A stretch of 63,958 bases of DNA from Saprospiraceae bacterium (GTDB lineage: Bacteria; Bacteroidota; Bacteroidia; Chitinophagales; Saprospiraceae), in the NCBI GenBank assembly GCA_027488935.1, contig JAIYAP010000043.1, positions 1 through 63,958 on the forward strand, given 5' to 3'. Position numbers and translations under genes: made by a program. The notes below the pieces were generated by a model. It did no database searches, was not told where the DNA came from, and saw nothing but the letters and a program-made list of their open reading frames with translations. Shown piece by piece: positions 16,830 through 26,073 of this stretch. Within the stretch, counting starts at the first letter, position 1. Each line of letters begins with the position of its first letter.

Positions 16830-18285
16830 GTTGCTTGCGGTTTTCGAGGCGCTTGAGTAAAAAGGCATCCAGTTTTGCGGCCGGGGCATAATAAAACGTG
16901 AGCAACAAACTGCGCAGGGGGGCTTGGTGCAATTGCCGCAGGTTTTGCCAGTGTTGCAGGCCTTGTTTGAGTCGGAACCGCTTGTGTACCAGTTTGTGCA
17001 AGCGGCGGTAAAAAGCAGGCACAAACGTACCCTGGTACATCATGGCCAAATCGTTGGAATCGGTCCAGTTTTGTTTTTCGCCGAGCATGGATTTTACCTT
17101 GTCATAAAATTTGGTGCCGGGTAGGGGATAGGAAACGGAAATGCCAATATCATGGGGTAACAGTTTTTCAACCAATTGGAGCGTGGCGTCAATATCGGCG
17201 CGGGTTTCGCCTAAGTAGCCGAATTGCAGGAAAAAGCACACTTCCACGCCTTTTTGCTTCAACAATGCAGTTGCCTGCTCAATTTCTTCCACTTTGGTGC
17301 CTTTATCCATCGCGTCCAGGATGCGTTGCGACCCACTTTCTGCGCCCACCCACACTTGCCGGAGTCCGCTTTCCACCAGCGCATCAATCTGGTTTTCTTG
17401 CAGGAGCAGATCCACCCGACTTTGAATTTTATAGGTAAAATGAAGGTTGCGCGCCCGTACAAGATCGCGAAAACGCTGCACCCAACCCGGTTTCAGGCCA
17501 AAAATATCGTCGGCCATCCAAAAATGCCGGGCGCCGTAGTTTTTTATCAGCATTTCAATTTCGGCGACTACCCGTTCGGGGCTGCGGGTATTGTAGCGGT
17601 TGCCGTAAATGGGTTTGGCGCACCAGTTGCATTTGTAAGGGCAGCCGCGGGTGGTGGCCAAATTGAGGGAAAAATAGCCATGCGCACCTTGCCAGATACG
17701 TTGGTAATCAGCCATTTCTACTAAATCCCAGGCAGGATCGGGCAGGCTGTCGAGGGCGGTCACGACCGGGCGCGCGCCTGTACGCAGGAGGCCAAGTTGT
17801 GCGTCATTGTAGGCCAGGCCCGGAATGTTGTTATATTGGGTATTGCCGGCCTCAATGGCTACGATGAGTTCGCGCAGGGTAATTTCACCTTCGCCCAGCA
17901 GCACAAAATCAGCCCCTTTTTCGAGGTATTGCGCGAAATGGTCGGTGCTGTCGCTGCTGCACACGATCACTTTGCAGCCCGCATTTTTAGCCAAAGCAAT
18001 CATTTCGAAAGCGGCCGCGCGCATACGGGTGAGGCACATTTTGGTGAGGTAGTTGAAGCCATCATCGTACAGTACGAAATATTGGGCGGCCGTTTGTTTT
18101 AAAACGGGCACCAGATCGAGGACATTTTCCCGCAAATTGGTATCGTACAGGTGCACTTGGAAGCCACATTCCCGCATGACCGCAGCAGCATACAAAGTGC
18201 CATAGGGCGGGTAAGGCTGCTGGGCCTTCCATTGCTTGGCATCGAAGCGGTAAAAATAGGAATGGGAAAAGAGGATGTTTGACAT
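16819..18285 (-). CDS. B12-binding-domain radical SAM protein (2)
   Basis: A 488-residue protein with the same architecture as the protein at 14541: N-terminal domain with P-Y-P-P-Y-G-T-L-Y-A-A, then R-G-C-P-Y-K-C-N-W-C, then G-A-E-S-G-S-Q-R-I-L-D-A-M-D, and a basic C-terminal tail. No D-x-H-x-x-G motif is seen (the local sequence is Y-D-T-N-L-R-E-N). The start lies 17 bp after the xisI stop and the end overlaps the methyltransferase. The two radical SAM proteins are clear paralogues that share motifs but differ in the C-terminal region, suggesting consecutive steps in one pathway. Confidence 0.85.
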   Translation of the reverse strand: MSNILFSHSYFYRFDAKQWKAQQPYPPYGTLYAAAVMRECGFQVHLYDTNLRENVLDLVPVLKQTAAQYFVLYDDGFNYLTKMCLTRMRAAAFEMIALAKNAGCKVIVCSSDSTDHFAQYLEKGADFVLLGEGEITLRELIVAIEAGNTQYNNIPGLAYNDAQLGLLRTGARPVVTALDSLPDPAWDLVEMADYQRIWQGAHGYFSLNLATTRGCPYKCNWCAKPIYGNRYNTRSPERVVAEIEMLIKNYGARHFWMADDIFGLKPGWVQRFRDLVRARNLHFTYKIQSRVDLLLQENQIDALVESGLRQVWVGAESGSQRILDAMDKGTKVEEIEQATALLKQKGVEVCFFLQFGYLGETRADIDATLQLVEKLLPHDIGISVSYPLPGTKFYDKVKSMLGEKQNWTDSNDLAMMYQGTFVPAFYRRLHKLVHKRFRLKQGLQHWQNLRQLHQAPLRSLLLTFYYAPAAKLDAFLLKRLENRKQHAG

Positions 18286-18302
18286 GAAAGGGTGGTTAGC
18301 GC

Positions 18303-18644
18303 TTATTTTGTTGCAAAATCGGGAATCAAATCCCTGTTTGCGGGCGCGTGGAATGCTAAAACGATATCGCTTTTTGGGATGCCTTTATCCAAAAGCCACT
18401 GCGCAACCACGAGGTCCGTTCCATCGTGTTGAATCCAAATTTTGCCATCCGGTTTCACGTCCAGGTGTACAAATGGGAGATATTCCCGTTTGTTATTGTA
18501 CCAACCTACGGAAAACAGGACAAAATGCCCATGGTCGAGATCCATAATTAATTGTGTTTCAGTGGAATCATCTGAAGGGGTCATGTCTGCAATTTCTTGC
18601 ATGATACTGGACACGATTGTTTTGTATTTCGTTACTTTATCCAT
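18303..18644 (-). CDS. xisI: XisI family protein
   Basis: A 113-residue protein with the XisI pattern: an early D-x-x-x-x-Y-K-x-I-V helix, D-H-G-H-F-V-L-F-S-V-G-W, H-L-D-V-K-P-D-G-K-I-W-I-Q-H-D-G-T-D, and D-I-V-L-A-F-H. XisI was named from the cyanobacterial fdxN element excision system, where it acts with XisH; its biochemical role is still unclear. The gene overlaps xisH by 13 bp and is followed at 17 bp by a radical SAM gene. Confidence 0.88.
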   Translation of the reverse strand: MDKVTKYKTIVSSIMQEIADMTPSDDSTETQLIMDLDHGHFVLFSVGWYNNKREYLPFVHLDVKPDGKIWIQHDGTDLVVAQWLLDKGIPKSDIVLAFHAPANRDLIPDFATK

Positions 18645-19042
18645 TTTAAAATTATGGGTTGAGTTTGATCAAAAACAGCAATTTTCAAGGAATAATGCTG
18701 TGCCAATTCGACAAAGAATGCGTCTTCAAAAAAACTTTCATAAAACAAATTTGGAACTGCCAAAAACAAAGTTCGATCGGGCTCCCGCTTGGACAGTGCG
18801 AATAGGTAAATTATAAATTGGCCAATAGCATCCTCAAATTGATCCAGATCAGATAGGCCTAAAAAACTTTTTATTTCAACAGCAATCTTTTCTGTTGATT
18901 TCTCGGCAGCAATTAATTCAGCTCCTAAATCAATATACCCTCTTCGTCGACCAATCATCACCTTGTAAGGGTCATGGGTAATTGTCCAACCATCATTTTC
19001 GAGCGCACTGCGAACATGTGCATGGTATTTGTCTTTGGCCAT
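18632..19042 (-). CDS. xisH: XisH family endonuclease-like protein
   Basis: A 136-residue protein starting MAKDKYHAHVRSALENDGW. It shows the XisH pattern, including a PD-(D/E)xK nuclease-like core: Y-I-D-L-G-A-E followed by A-V-E-I-K-S-F. XisH was described with XisI as needed for excision of the fdxN element in cyanobacteria; homologues occur widely in filamentous and multicellular bacteria without that element. The start is the ATG at 19040-19042; a longer in-frame extension is hydrophobic and crosses the promoter. Overlap with xisI supports co-expression. Confidence 0.87.
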   Translation of the reverse strand: MAKDKYHAHVRSALENDGWTITHDPYKVMIGRRRGYIDLGAELIAAEKSTEKIAVEIKSFLGLSDLDQFEDAIGQFIIYLFALSKREPDRTLFLAVPNLFYESFFEDAFFVELAQHYSLKIAVFDQTQPIILKWIK

Positions 19043-19061
19043 AATGATTTTAAAATTAAGG

Positions 19062-19090
19062 CAAATATATGCAAAAACGAAGCAAATATA
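19062..19090 (-). promoter_or_regulatory. Tandem -7 elements upstream of xisH
   Basis: On the minus strand, TATATTTG occurs twice (19062-19069 and 19083-19090 as CAAATATA on the plus strand), 21 bp apart. The nearer copy ends 19 bp before the xisH ATG. Both match TAnnTTTG. Confidence 0.6.
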
Positions 19091-19304
19091 CGCCAGTACA
19101 ACCATGGCAAATCAATATTCCCACCCACAAACAGCTAATCCCACCCAACAAATTAAATTTTACATTAAGTTCTGCCAAAACCTACTCCGGCGGGAATCTT
19201 TTCCTTCAACCCTGTGTTAGGCCCATCAACTATATTTTATTCGGTTTGGATACGAGAAATACCATGATTATAGAATTTTCTTTGTCGTTCGTCGAAAACA
19301 AAAT

Positions 19305-19353
19305 AAACACAGGAAACAAAATGCTGAAAAAATGTTTCCAGTGTGTATCTTTG
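19305..19353 (+). promoter_or_regulatory. tetR promoter with TetR-type operator
   Basis: Arms 19305-19318 and 19333-19346 are inverted repeats matching at 12 of 14 positions (core GGAAACA and TGTTTCC), separated by 14 bp. They abut the -7 element TATCTTTG at 19346-19353. The ATG of the regulator follows after four bases, implying a leaderless transcript. Confidence 0.62.
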
Positions 19354-19357
19354 CGCC

Positions 19358-19978
19358 ATGTTTAACGAACAACAAGAAAAATTACTGAAACGCGTGGAGG
19401 AGTTATTCCTCCGCCTGGGCATCAAAAGTCTGACGATGGATGATGTTGCCCGCGAATTGGGTATTTCCAAAAAAACGCTGTATCAGTTCGTTGACAATAA
19501 AGATGACCTGGTCCTCAAAGTGATGGAAAGGCATATTAATGAGGATTGCGTACAATCGGAATCCTTGCGCAAGGAATCGACCGATGCGATTGATGAAATA
19601 TTCAAAGTGACGGCCTACAACGCGATAGACCTTGGCCGCATGAAAGCCAATATTGTGTATGAGTTGCAGCGCTACCATCCGGAAGCATGGGCCAAAATGC
19701 AAACTTATAACTGGAAGCAGTTATACAGTGTGGTATATGAAAATCTGGTTTGGGGCATTCAGGACGGCTTGTATCGCACGGATTTTGACGCCAATGTGAT
19801 TGCCCGCTTGCACATCGCCTCCATGCTGGGCATTTTTGATGAAAATGTATTCCCGCGCCCCGACTATGACTCTCGTATCCTGTTTAAAGAATACATGATG
19901 CATTACCTCTATGGTATTCTGTCAGAAAAAGGCCGCATCATTTTAAAAGAAAAACTGGAAAACCTCCAATCTGTATAA
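19358..19978 (+). CDS. TetR/AcrR family transcriptional regulator
   Basis: A 206-residue regulator with the TetR HTH near the N-terminus (S-L-T-M-D-D-V-A-R-E-L-G-I-S-K-K-T-L-Y-Q-F-V-D-N-K-D-D-L), residues about 25-55, and an all-helical ligand-binding domain. It heads an RND efflux operon (outer membrane channel, adaptor, permease) on the same strand, 45 bp upstream of the channel gene. A large inverted repeat over its promoter is the probable binding site, so autoregulation and control of the pump are likely. The ATG at 19358 is chosen from the promoter position. Confidence 0.9.
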   Translation: MFNEQQEKLLKRVEELFLRLGIKSLTMDDVARELGISKKTLYQFVDNKDDLVLKVMERHINEDCVQSESLRKESTDAIDEIFKVTAYNAIDLGRMKANIVYELQRYHPEAWAKMQTYNWKQLYSVVYENLVWGIQDGLYRTDFDANVIARLHIASMLGIFDENVFPRPDYDSRILFKEYMMHYLYGILSEKGRIILKEKLENLQSV

Positions 19979-20023
19979 CATCGACAACTACGAACCAATT
20001 TCTACTGCTGAAACATCCTCAAT

Positions 20024-21343
20024 ATGGTCCAACAATTTTCAATTACACTTCGAATCACGGCAATTTGTTTGTTTCTGGCCAACGCATTGGTAGTGCGCGC
20101 CCAGGATAAACTGAGTCTGTCCGATTGCATCCAGTACGCCGTTTCCAACAACCCACAAGTTCGGGTGGCGCAATTGCAGGTCAACGATGCCGAATGGCGC
20201 ATCAAAGAAAGCAAAGCAACCGGCTTGCCACAGCTTAGTGGCGGCGTTGACATTCAACGTTTTATCAAACAGCCCGGTTTGCCAGCCGAAGCCTTGGGTT
20301 TCGATGCACCACCAGGCACCAAAATCACCTTCGCCCTCAAAAATAGCCTTGCCTTCAATGTCCAGGCCAACCAGTTGTTGTTTTCCAACAGCTATTTGCA
20401 AGCATTGAAAGCCGCGCGTTTTTACCGCGAATACGTGAACGATCAGTTGGCAGTGGCCATCCGCACGGTTACCAACCAGGTTACCGACGCTTATTTGCCC
20501 GCGTTGCTCATCACCGATAATATGAGCATCCTGGATAAGAACATCACCAACCTTGAAAAATTGCTCAACGATACCAAGGCGATCACCAAAGCCGGCTTTG
20601 CTGAACAACTCGATGTCGATCGCCTCGATCTTTCCCTGGCGACCCTCCGCAACGAACGCGGCAACCTTCAACGCCAAATGGACATCGTGATCAATGCGCT
20701 CAAGTTTACCATGGGAAAACCACTTGCCGACAAATTAGAACTTAAGGATAATGTAGACCGATTGATGCAAGAGTTCGGCACCGCCGATTTGACCACCGAA
20801 ATCAACTACATGAACCGCCCGGAATACCTGACCCTGCTAAAAGGCCGCGATTTGAGCAATATCCAGGTGGATATTTATAAAAAAGCATGGCTTCCAACGG
20901 CCTCCGCGTTTGTCAACTACCAAAGCAGCTGGCAGGGAAATGACAAACTATTCTGGATTCCACAGTCGCTTGCCGGACTTTCCATCAGTGTGCCCATCTG
21001 GAATGGAGGTGGTACTACCGCGAGCAAACAACGCGCCGTCATTGCGGTTCAAACCATCGAGGCCCAAAAAACACAATTGGAAAGTTCCTTCCAACTCGAA
21101 CTCGACAATGCCCGTAAGCAATTCCTCAACGCACAAGACCGCGTTGGCAACCAACAAAAGAACCTCGAACTCGCTCAACGCATTTACAATACCACCCAAA
21201 CCAAGTACAAAGCGGGTGTTGGCTCCAGCTTCGAACTGGTTTCGGCCGAACAAAGCCTGTACACCGCGCAACAATCCCTCATGCAAGCCCAATATGATTT
21301 ATTGACTGCAAAATCGGCGATCAAACGCGCATTAGGACAATAA
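20024..21343 (+). CDS. TolC family outer membrane efflux protein
   Basis: A 439-residue protein with signal peptide ending V-V-R-A-Q and the two outer-membrane-efflux-protein (OEP) repeats. The first begins L-S-L-S-D-C-I-Q-Y-A-V-S-N-N-P-Q-V and the second includes G-L-S-I-S-V-P-I-W-N-G-G-G and the coiled-coil A-Q-R-I-Y-N-T-T-Q-T-K-Y-K-A-G. It would form the outer membrane duct of the tripartite pump. Position: TetR, TolC, adaptor, permease in one direction. Confidence 0.92.
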   Translation: MVQQFSITLRITAICLFLANALVVRAQDKLSLSDCIQYAVSNNPQVRVAQLQVNDAEWRIKESKATGLPQLSGGVDIQRFIKQPGLPAEALGFDAPPGTKITFALKNSLAFNVQANQLLFSNSYLQALKAARFYREYVNDQLAVAIRTVTNQVTDAYLPALLITDNMSILDKNITNLEKLLNDTKAITKAGFAEQLDVDRLDLSLATLRNERGNLQRQMDIVINALKFTMGKPLADKLELKDNVDRLMQEFGTADLTTEINYMNRPEYLTLLKGRDLSNIQVDIYKKAWLPTASAFVNYQSSWQGNDKLFWIPQSLAGLSISVPIWNGGGTTASKQRAVIAVQTIEAQKTQLESSFQLELDNARKQFLNAQDRVGNQQKNLELAQRIYNTTQTKYKAGVGSSFELVSAEQSLYTAQQSLMQAQYDLLTAKSAIKRALGQ

Positions 21344-21437
21344 TCCCTGACAACCAACCTATTGGCACCTTATTCAAACCAGTTCCAACATCTTTTCACT
21401 TTTTCGGGTATCTCCTGAAGCAGTCTTTTCAATAAAA

Positions 21438-22565
21438 ATGAGAAATATATTCCAACCCACTGTCATGTTTTTTGCCCTGCTACTCCCATTCGCTTGCGGC
21501 AAAGCCCCTGCTGATAAAACAAGCCAACTCAATGAATTAAAAGCACAAAAAGCCACCCTTGAAACGCAAATTGCGACCCTCGAAAAGGAACTGGCTGCTG
21601 AAAACCCGTCTGCTGCTACTGCCAAGTTAAAATTGGTAGGGGTTACTGAAATTAAAGTTGCGCCTTTTAAGCACTATATAGACTTACAAGGAAAAATTGA
21701 TGCCGACGAAAGCGTAGCGGTTACCTCTCGCGTACCTGGTTCATTGACCCGTGTTTTGGTCAAAAATGGCGACAATGTGCGCAAAGGGCAATTGCTCGCA
21801 ACCATCGATGATGCTTTGCTGACCAAAAGTTTGGATGAGTTGAATGGCAACCTGAAAGTAGCCGAAGACATTTACAACCGCCAGAAAGGCCTTTGGGACC
21901 AAAAAATTGGCACCGAAGTGCAATACATCCAGGCTAAAAATGCAAAAGAATCGCTCGAGCGCAGCATCACCACCCTTAAAGAACAAATGGGCATGTACAA
22001 AATTTACGCGCCGACCAACGGCACGGTAGATATGGTGATTCTGAAACAAGGCCAAGCCATTTCTCCAGGTTTGCCACTTTGTAATGTTGCCAACCTCAGC
22101 GACCTTAAAATTGTAGGAGAAGTACCAGAGGTTTATGCCGCAAAAGTGCGCAAAGGTGATTTGGTGACCGTTGTTTTCCCGGATTTGAACAAAGAAATCA
22201 ATTCCCGCGTAAATTATGTGAGCAAAACCATCAATCCAACCGGCCGTACGTTCACCATCGAATGCGCACTGCCCAACGGTACCGATTACCGCGCGAACAT
22301 GGTGGCCATCCTTAAAATTATCGACTACCAAAGCCCGTCTGCAATTGTGGTACCTGTGAATGTACTTCAAACCGCCGAAGATGGAGATTTTGTATTCGTT
22401 GCTGAAAAATCGGCTGAAAAACAAGCCCTTGTGAAAAAAGTAACCGTAAAACAAGGCAACAACTACAATGGACAGGTAGAAATTTTGAGCGGTTTGAAAA
22501 AAGGCGATTTGCTCATCTCTACCGGGTACCAGGATGCGAACAACGGAGAAACGGTGGCCTATTAA
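21438..22565 (+). CDS. RND efflux periplasmic adaptor (membrane fusion protein)
   Basis: A 375-residue lipoprotein (lipobox P-F-A-C, Cys17). After a short coiled coil (about residues 30-55) comes the biotinyl-lipoyl-like domain (G-K-I-D-A-D-E-S-V-A-V; V-L-V-K-N-G-D-N-V-R-K-G-Q-L-L-A-T-I-D), an alpha-helical hairpin, then the second half-motif (P-T-N-G-T-V-D-M-V-I-L-K-Q-G-Q) and beta-barrel. This is the AcrA/HlyD-type adaptor linking permease and TolC. It starts 94 bp after tolC and 45 bp before the permease. Confidence 0.92.
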   Translation: MRNIFQPTVMFFALLLPFACGKAPADKTSQLNELKAQKATLETQIATLEKELAAENPSAATAKLKLVGVTEIKVAPFKHYIDLQGKIDADESVAVTSRVPGSLTRVLVKNGDNVRKGQLLATIDDALLTKSLDELNGNLKVAEDIYNRQKGLWDQKIGTEVQYIQAKNAKESLERSITTLKEQMGMYKIYAPTNGTVDMVILKQGQAISPGLPLCNVANLSDLKIVGEVPEVYAAKVRKGDLVTVVFPDLNKEINSRVNYVSKTINPTGRTFTIECALPNGTDYRANMVAILKIIDYQSPSAIVVPVNVLQTAEDGDFVFVAEKSAEKQALVKKVTVKQGNNYNGQVEILSGLKKGDLLISTGYQDANNGETVAY

Positions 22566-22610
22566 CCCCGGGTTTAACCCATTTTTTATTCGATTTCAAC
22601 CAAGTTTACG

Positions 22611-25600
22611 ATGAAAGAATTCAAACCCACCAGTTGGTCCATCGATAACCGTACGAGCATTTTTATCATTACCATTATTATTACGCTCGCCGGTCTTCTT
22701 TCCTACAACGCACTGCCGAAAGAGCAGTTTCCAGACGTTGTAGTACCCCAAATATTTGTAACCACCATTTACCCGGGCGCCTCCCCTTCCGATATGGAAA
22801 GCCTGGTGACCAAACACATCGAAAAGCAAATCAAAGGATTGGCGCGCCTCAAAAAGGTGACTTCTTACTCTGTGCAAGACTTTTCGAATGTAATTGCCGA
22901 GTTTGATACCGAAATGGACGTTGCCGAAGCAAAACAAAAGGTAAAAGACGCGGTGGATAAAGCCAAACGCGACTTACCGACCGACTTGCTCGACGATCCA
23001 ACCGTTTCCGAGTTCGATATTTCTGAAATTCCGATCATGAACGTCAATATCTCCGGCGATTTCAGCCTGGATAAATTGAAGGATTTTGCAGATGACCTGA
23101 AGGATCGGATTGAAGAAATGAAAGAAATTACCAGGGTAGACCTCGTGGGTGCCCTTGATGATGAAGTGCAGGTAAATGTCGATAAATACAAAATGACCGC
23201 AGCGCGCCTAACTTTCCGCGATATTGAAAACGCCATTGCGTATGAAAACCTGACCGTTTCGGCGGGCAATGTAGATGTCGGCGGAATGACGCGTTCGGTT
23301 TCTATCCGGGGCGATTTTAAAGATGTGGAGCAACTTAAAAACATCATCATCGCCTCCCAATCGGGCGCCATGGTGTATTTGAAAGATGTAGCGGAAGTAA
23401 AAATGGGCTTTGAGGATCAGGAAAGTTTTAGCCGCCTGAATGGCAAAAACGTAATTTCGCTTAATGTGATCAAACGCAGCGGCGAAAACCTGATCAACGC
23501 TTCCGACAAGATCAAAACGATCGTGGAAGACATGAAGGTCAACAATTTCCCGAAAAACCTGGATGTGGTGATTACGGGCGATCAAAGCCGGAACACCCGC
23601 GTTACACTGCATGACTTGATCAATACTATTATCATTGGTTTTATTCTGGTGACCATCATCTTGATGTTCTTCATGGGTGCAACCAACGCGCTTTTCGTGG
23701 CCATGTCCGTTCCGCTTTCTATGGCGATTGCGTTTTTGATCCTGCCTGGCATCGGTTTTACCCTCAACATGATCGTATTGTTTGCCTTCTTGTTGGGCTT
23801 GGGTATTGTGGTGGATGATGCGATTGTCGTGATTGAAAATACGCATCGGATTTACCATGATGAAGACCATCATATTATTCCGGCCGCCAAAAAAGCGGCA
23901 GGGGAGGTATTTTTACCCGTTTTGGCTGGTACCGCTACCACCCTGGCACCGTTCTTCCCGCTCGCCTTCTGGAGCGGGGTCATCGGGAAATTTATGCACT
24001 TCATGCCCGTCACGCTGATCATAACGCTCACTGCCTCTTTGGTCGTGGCGTATATCATCAACCCGGTGTTTGCGGTGCAGTTCATGAAAAAAGAAGGGGA
24101 TGAAATCGTAAAAGTAGATCCTAAAAAAGCACGCCGCCGTTCGATCGCTGGTTGGTCGTTGTTTGGATTGACAACCCTCTATTTCTACCTCAGTGGTTCT
24201 TATGGCATGGGCAATTTCTGTATGACCATGCTGGCGTTGGTTTTGCTGTACAAGTTTGCCCTGGAGCACGCGGTAGTATGGTTCCAAACCAAAGCATGGC
24301 CATCGGTACAAAACGGATATGCACGTTTCCTGGGTTTTGCATTGAACCGGCCTTGGCTGATTATGTCAAGTATGGTTTTATTGTTCGTTTTATCTTTTGT
24401 GTTGACTTTTTCGCGCAGCCCAAAAGTGATTTTCTTCCCGGTTTCTGATCCAAACTTCATTTATGTGTACCTCACCATGCCCGTAGGTACCGAAGTGACC
24501 ATAACCGATTCGCTTACTCAAATTCTGGAAAAACGGGTTTCGGATATCGTAGGGAAAGAGAATCCTATCGTCGAGTCCATCATTTCCAATGTGGCGGTAG
24601 GTGCCTCAGAAGATCAAATGGACCGGTCTTCCACGTCTAATAAAGGGAAAGTAGGGGTCGCATTTGTCGAATTTGCGAAACGCGACGGGGTCAGTACTGC
24701 CGATTACAAAGATAAAATACGCCAGGGTGTACGCGGTTTGATCCCATCGGGCGAGATTGTAGTAGACCAGGAAAGCAGCGGTCCACCAACGGGAAAACCG
24801 ATCTCTATTGAAATTCGTGGTGATAAATTTGAAGACCTGATTACGGCCTCAACTTCCGTGAAAAAATACCTTGATTCGCTGGATATTCCTGGAATTGAAG
24901 AGTTGCGGTCCGATTTGATTGTCTCCAAACCAGAAATTAGCATCCTGATTGACCGGGAACGTGCAAACCGGGAAGGTATTTCATCCGGCCAAATTGGCTC
25001 GGAGTTCCGAACCGCCATTTTAGGGAAAGAAGCCAGCAAGTTCAAAGATGGCAATGATGAAATTCCGATCAACATCCGCTTGAAAAAGGATCAGCGCGAA
25101 AACATCAACACGGTGAGCAATTTAGATATTACGTTCCGTGACATGAACATGGGCGGCGTACTGCGCTCGGTGCCGATGGCTGCTTTTGCACAAGTGAAAT
25201 ATGGCAATACCTATGGCGGCATTCGCCGCAAAAACCAGGAGCGTTTGGTGACGATTAGCTCCAATGTATTGGGCGATTATAACGCCAATGAAGTAGTGGC
25301 TAAAGTACAAATCGCCATGAACAACTTCAAATCGCCGGTAAGCAATGCAGTAACCATCGGCTTTGGGGGCGAGCAGGAAGAACAACAGGAGGCGGCAGCA
25401 TTTTTGGGCCGTTCGCTCATGATCGCCATGATGATCATCTTGTTGATTCTGATCACCCAGTTCAACTCGGTAGGTAAAACCATCATTATCCTCACGGAAG
25501 TAATCTTCTCTGTGGTAGGTGTATTGTTGGGCCTGGCCATCTTTAACATGGACTTCTCCATTGTGATGATGGGTATTGGTATCGTAGCGTTGGCTGGTAT

Positions 25601-25964
25601 TGTGGTGCGAAACGGCATCTTGCTGGTGGAATTCACCGATTTGCTCCGATCCGAGGGCAAACACGTGCGGGAAGCCATCATTGAGGCAGGTCGTATCCGG
25701 ATGACACCGGTATTGCTCACGGCTACTGCAACCATTTTGGGTCTGGTGCCATTGGCCGTTGGTTTTAACATTGATTTTGAAAGCCTGTTTGCACACGGCG
25801 ATCCGAAAATTTTCTTCGGTGGTGACTCGGTAGCATTCTGGGGCCCACTTTCCTGGACCATCGTATTTGGCCTTGGATTTGCAACCTTCCTAACCCTCAT
25901 CGTATTGCCTGTCATGTATATGATCGGCTGGCGCGTGAAGGAATGGTGGACGCGGGTGGCATAA
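22611..25964 (+). CDS. RND efflux transporter permease (AcrB family)
   Basis: A 1117-residue inner membrane pump, within the size range of HAE-type RND permeases. The first TM segment (S-I-F-I-I-T-I-I-I-T-L-A-G) is followed by the porter motif Y-P-G-A-S-P-S-D-M-E, and the proton-relay acidic pair lies in V-V-D-D-A-I-V-V-I-E-N-T at about residue 400. The second half repeats the pattern (A-L-A-G-I-V-V-R-N-G-I-L-L-V-E-F). A roughly 55-residue insertion after residue 490 is basic (K-K-A-R-R-R-S) and contains further hydrophobic segments. A rho-independent terminator lies 25 bp downstream. Substrate specificity cannot be read from the sequence. Confidence 0.93.
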   Translation: MKEFKPTSWSIDNRTSIFIITIIITLAGLLSYNALPKEQFPDVVVPQIFVTTIYPGASPSDMESLVTKHIEKQIKGLARLKKVTSYSVQDFSNVIAEFDTEMDVAEAKQKVKDAVDKAKRDLPTDLLDDPTVSEFDISEIPIMNVNISGDFSLDKLKDFADDLKDRIEEMKEITRVDLVGALDDEVQVNVDKYKMTAARLTFRDIENAIAYENLTVSAGNVDVGGMTRSVSIRGDFKDVEQLKNIIIASQSGAMVYLKDVAEVKMGFEDQESFSRLNGKNVISLNVIKRSGENLINASDKIKTIVEDMKVNNFPKNLDVVITGDQSRNTRVTLHDLINTIIIGFILVTIILMFFMGATNALFVAMSVPLSMAIAFLILPGIGFTLNMIVLFAFLLGLGIVVDDAIVVIENTHRIYHDEDHHIIPAAKKAAGEVFLPVLAGTATTLAPFFPLAFWSGVIGKFMHFMPVTLIITLTASLVVAYIINPVFAVQFMKKEGDEIVKVDPKKARRRSIAGWSLFGLTTLYFYLSGSYGMGNFCMTMLALVLLYKFALEHAVVWFQTKAWPSVQNGYARFLGFALNRPWLIMSSMVLLFVLSFVLTFSRSPKVIFFPVSDPNFIYVYLTMPVGTEVTITDSLTQILEKRVSDIVGKENPIVESIISNVAVGASEDQMDRSSTSNKGKVGVAFVEFAKRDGVSTADYKDKIRQGVRGLIPSGEIVVDQESSGPPTGKPISIEIRGDKFEDLITASTSVKKYLDSLDIPGIEELRSDLIVSKPEISILIDRERANREGISSGQIGSEFRTAILGKEASKFKDGNDEIPINIRLKKDQRENINTVSNLDITFRDMNMGGVLRSVPMAAFAQVKYGNTYGGIRRKNQERLVTISSNVLGDYNANEVVAKVQIAMNNFKSPVSNAVTIGFGGEQEEQQEAAAFLGRSLMIAMMIILLILITQFNSVGKTIIILTEVIFSVVGVLLGLAIFNMDFSIVMMGIGIVALAGIVVRNGILLVEFTDLLRSEGKHVREAIIEAGRIRMTPVLLTATATILGLVPLAVGFNIDFESLFAHGDPKIFFGGDSVAFWGPLSWTIVFGLGFATFLTLIVLPVMYMIGWRVKEWWTRVA

Positions 25965-25989
25965 GAATATTTAGCTATGAAAATGAGTG

Positions 25990-26026
25990 GCGGCGCTTCC
26001 TGATAGAGGGAGGCGCCGTTTTTTTG
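25990..26026 (+). terminator. Rho-independent terminator of the RND operon
   Basis: A GC-rich stem (GGCGGCGCTTCC against GGGAGGCGCCG with a TGATAGA loop) is followed by seven T residues. Confidence 0.9.
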
Positions 26027-26073
26027 TGCAATTCCGACCCAAAAACCAGATATTGCGGCCATATCATACAATT

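Noticed and set aside
16830-17024. Longer N-terminus for the methyltransferase
   Set aside because: It would overlap the upstream radical SAM gene by over 200 bp and has Cys-rich sequence unlike the family.
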